A stretch of DNA of 55,523 bases from Amycolatopsis rhizosphaerae (GTDB lineage: Bacteria; Actinomycetota; Actinomycetes; Mycobacteriales; Pseudonocardiaceae), in NCBI RefSeq assembly GCF_007713715.1, contig NZ_VJWX01000002.1, forward strand, positions 1 through 55,523, given 5' to 3'. Under the pieces are notes generated by a model. That model worked only from the letters and a program-made list of their open reading frames with translations, searched no databases and was not told where the DNA came from. Of this stretch, positions 54,501-55,523 are shown one piece after another. Each line of letters begins with the position of its first letter. The first letter of the stretch is position 1. Made by a program: the position numbers and the translations under genes.

Positions 54501-55523
54501 GTGACTGAACGAGCCTGGCCCGCCGGAGCCGCCACCGGGATCGGTTCCCTGCCGGGGTCCGATCCCGCCGAAGCGGCCGCCGTCGTCTTCGGTGAGTTGC
54601 CCGAGTTCCCGCACCTGCCCGAACTGCCCGCCCGGGGCGTCGGCGCCGATCTGCTCGGCCGCAGCGCCGCGCTGCTGGTCGACCTCGCGGTCGAGGTCGT
54701 GCCCAGCGGGTACCGGGTCGCCACCCACCCCGGTCACGACCACCGCCGCGCGGTGGACCTGCTGCGCTGGGACCTCGACGCCGTGCAGGAGGCCGCCGCG
54801 GGCACGCCGCCGGTGATCAAGACGCAGCTCGCCGGGCCGTGGACGCTGGCGGCGGGCATCGAACTGCCGCGCGGCCACCGCGTGCTGACCGACCACGGCG
54901 CCGTCCGGGAGTTCACCGAATCCCTGCTCGAAGGGCTGGCGGCGCACGTCGCCGAGTTGAAGGCCCGCACCGGCGCCGAGGTCGTCGTCCAGTTCGACGA
55001 ACCCGCGCTGCCCGACGTGCTGGCCGGATCGCTGCCCACGCCGTCCGGCTACGGCACGGTGCCCGCCGTCGACGAACCGCGCGCCCGCGAGCTGCTCGCC
55101 ACCGCGATCGAGCGGGCGGGCGAGCTGACCGGACAGCCGGTGGTGGTGCACTGCTGCGCGACCCGGCCGCCGGTCGCGCTGCTGCGGTCGGCGGGCGCCG
55201 GAGCGCTCGCACTGGACGCCACGCGGCTCGACGGCTCGCCCGCCACACTGCTCGACGACCTCGGCGAGACGCTGGACAGCGGCGTGGTGCTGTTCCTCGG
55301 CCTGGTCCCCGCCGTCGAACCGGCGACCCGCCCGACCCTCAAGGAGGTCGCGGCACCCGCGTTCCGCCTGGTGGACCGCCTGGGGTTCAACCGGTCGGTG
55401 CTGGCCACCCAGGCCGTGCCCACTCCTGCCTGCGGTCTGGCCGGGGCGGGCGCCGGCTGGCTGCGCCGGGCCCTGTCGCTGACCAGGGATGTGGGCAAAG
55501 CGTTCGTGGAGCCCCCGGAAGGC
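54501..55523 (+). CDS. Cobalamin-independent methionine-synthase-like protein (Rv3015c-like), 3' end beyond window
   Basis: Open from GTG 54501 to the last base (341 codons), so the C-terminus is missing. It resembles the C-terminal MetE catalytic barrel: A-T-G-I-G-S-L-P-G near the start, IKTQLAGPWTLA, VVVQFDEPALPDVLAG, VVVHCCATRPPVALL and TQAVPTPACGLAGAG, including the zinc-ligand His-Cys and a late Cys. It is far shorter than full MetE and corresponds to Rv3015c, which in mycobacteria follows mnmA and precedes ligA. CACAAT lies seven bases before the GTG. Whether it makes methionine is not certain. Confidence 0.85.
   Translation, partial: MTERAWPAGAATGIGSLPGSDPAEAAAVVFGELPEFPHLPELPARGVGADLLGRSAALLVDLAVEVVPSGYRVATHPGHDHRRAVDLLRWDLDAVQEAAAGTPPVIKTQLAGPWTLAAGIELPRGHRVLTDHGAVREFTESLLEGLAAHVAELKARTGAEVVVQFDEPALPDVLAGSLPTPSGYGTVPAVDEPRARELLATAIERAGELTGQPVVVHCCATRPPVALLRSAGAGALALDATRLDGSPATLLDDLGETLDSGVVLFLGLVPAVEPATRPTLKEVAAPAFRLVDRLGFNRSVLATQAVPTPACGLAGAGAGWLRRALSLTRDVGKAFVEPPEG

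Overview
The window is GC-rich actinobacterial chromosome, with dense codon usage, many GTG starts, 4-nt ATGA/GTGA overlaps and no RNA gene that I could find. Gene content points to the Pseudonocardiaceae, most likely Amycolatopsis or a close relative. The pointers are a WXG protein / DUF3558 lipoprotein trio, a DprE2-type arabinan enzyme, RamB next to aceA, and two long runs of genes in nearly the Mycobacterium tuberculosis order. No prophage, CRISPR array or insertion sequence is visible. The only mobile-element-like gene is a DUF222/HNH (13E12-family) endonuclease.

Region 1 (1-4.5 kb, mostly minus strand) holds an ESX-type secretion substrate (partial) with its lipoprotein and helper. It is followed by an NAD-salvage operon (pncB, pncA) fused by overlap to a KDPG-aldolase-like gene that lacks the Schiff-base lysine. 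Region 2 (4.6-15.4 kb) matches the M. tuberculosis Rv1330c-Rv1341 neighbourhood: pncB / clpS, DUF2017, P1-family hydrolase, mec, cysO, cysM, rhomboid, murI, a metallo-beta-lactamase-fold phosphodiesterase, rph and rdgB. Extra genes are inserted: a second clpS-like + DUF2017-like pair, a truncated globin, an arylamine N-acetyltransferase and a flippase-like membrane protein. Region 3 (15.4-21.2 kb) carries peroxiredoxin, lipoprotein and membrane-protein genes, a DprE2 homologue, and the 13E12 gene in a more AT-rich patch.

Region 4 (21.1-29.2 kb) is the most accessory-looking part and my main candidate for an undescribed system. It is a compact minus-strand operon: metallo-hydrolase, cytosine-deaminase/AtzC-type amidohydrolase, ABC importer (ATPase, permease, binding lipoprotein), FAD-linked oxidase, creatininase-family amidohydrolase and Nudix hydrolase. 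It is divergent from an XRE-cupin regulator, and a perfect palindrome covers the operon's start codons. The set looks like uptake and ring opening of a small N-heterocycle or cyclic amide; the substrate is not known.

Region 5 (29.4-38.7 kb) has an OhrR-type repressor divergent from an esterase, a nucleoside hydrolase, a hexapeptide acyltransferase, a flavin reductase, and the glyoxylate shunt (ramB / aceA-aceB) with a rich operator array, then a DUF1348 gene behind two palindromes. Region 6 (38.7-55.5 kb) again follows M. tuberculosis (Rv3032-Rv3015c): GT4 glucosyltransferase, GH57 branching enzyme and methyltransferase (the polymethylated-glucan type of set), DegV, etfBA, an acyl/acetyltransferase pair, a cysteine desulfurase and the tRNA thiouridylase mnmA. 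It ends with an acyl-CoA synthetase, a 21-bp-period repeat array, a metallo-hydrolase, a scramblase-like protein and a truncated methionine-synthase-like gene.

At least a dozen genes have a TAnnnT -10 box 6-9 nt before the start codon, so leaderless transcription seems common here. Functions rest on motif and family recognition by eye; no database search was run.
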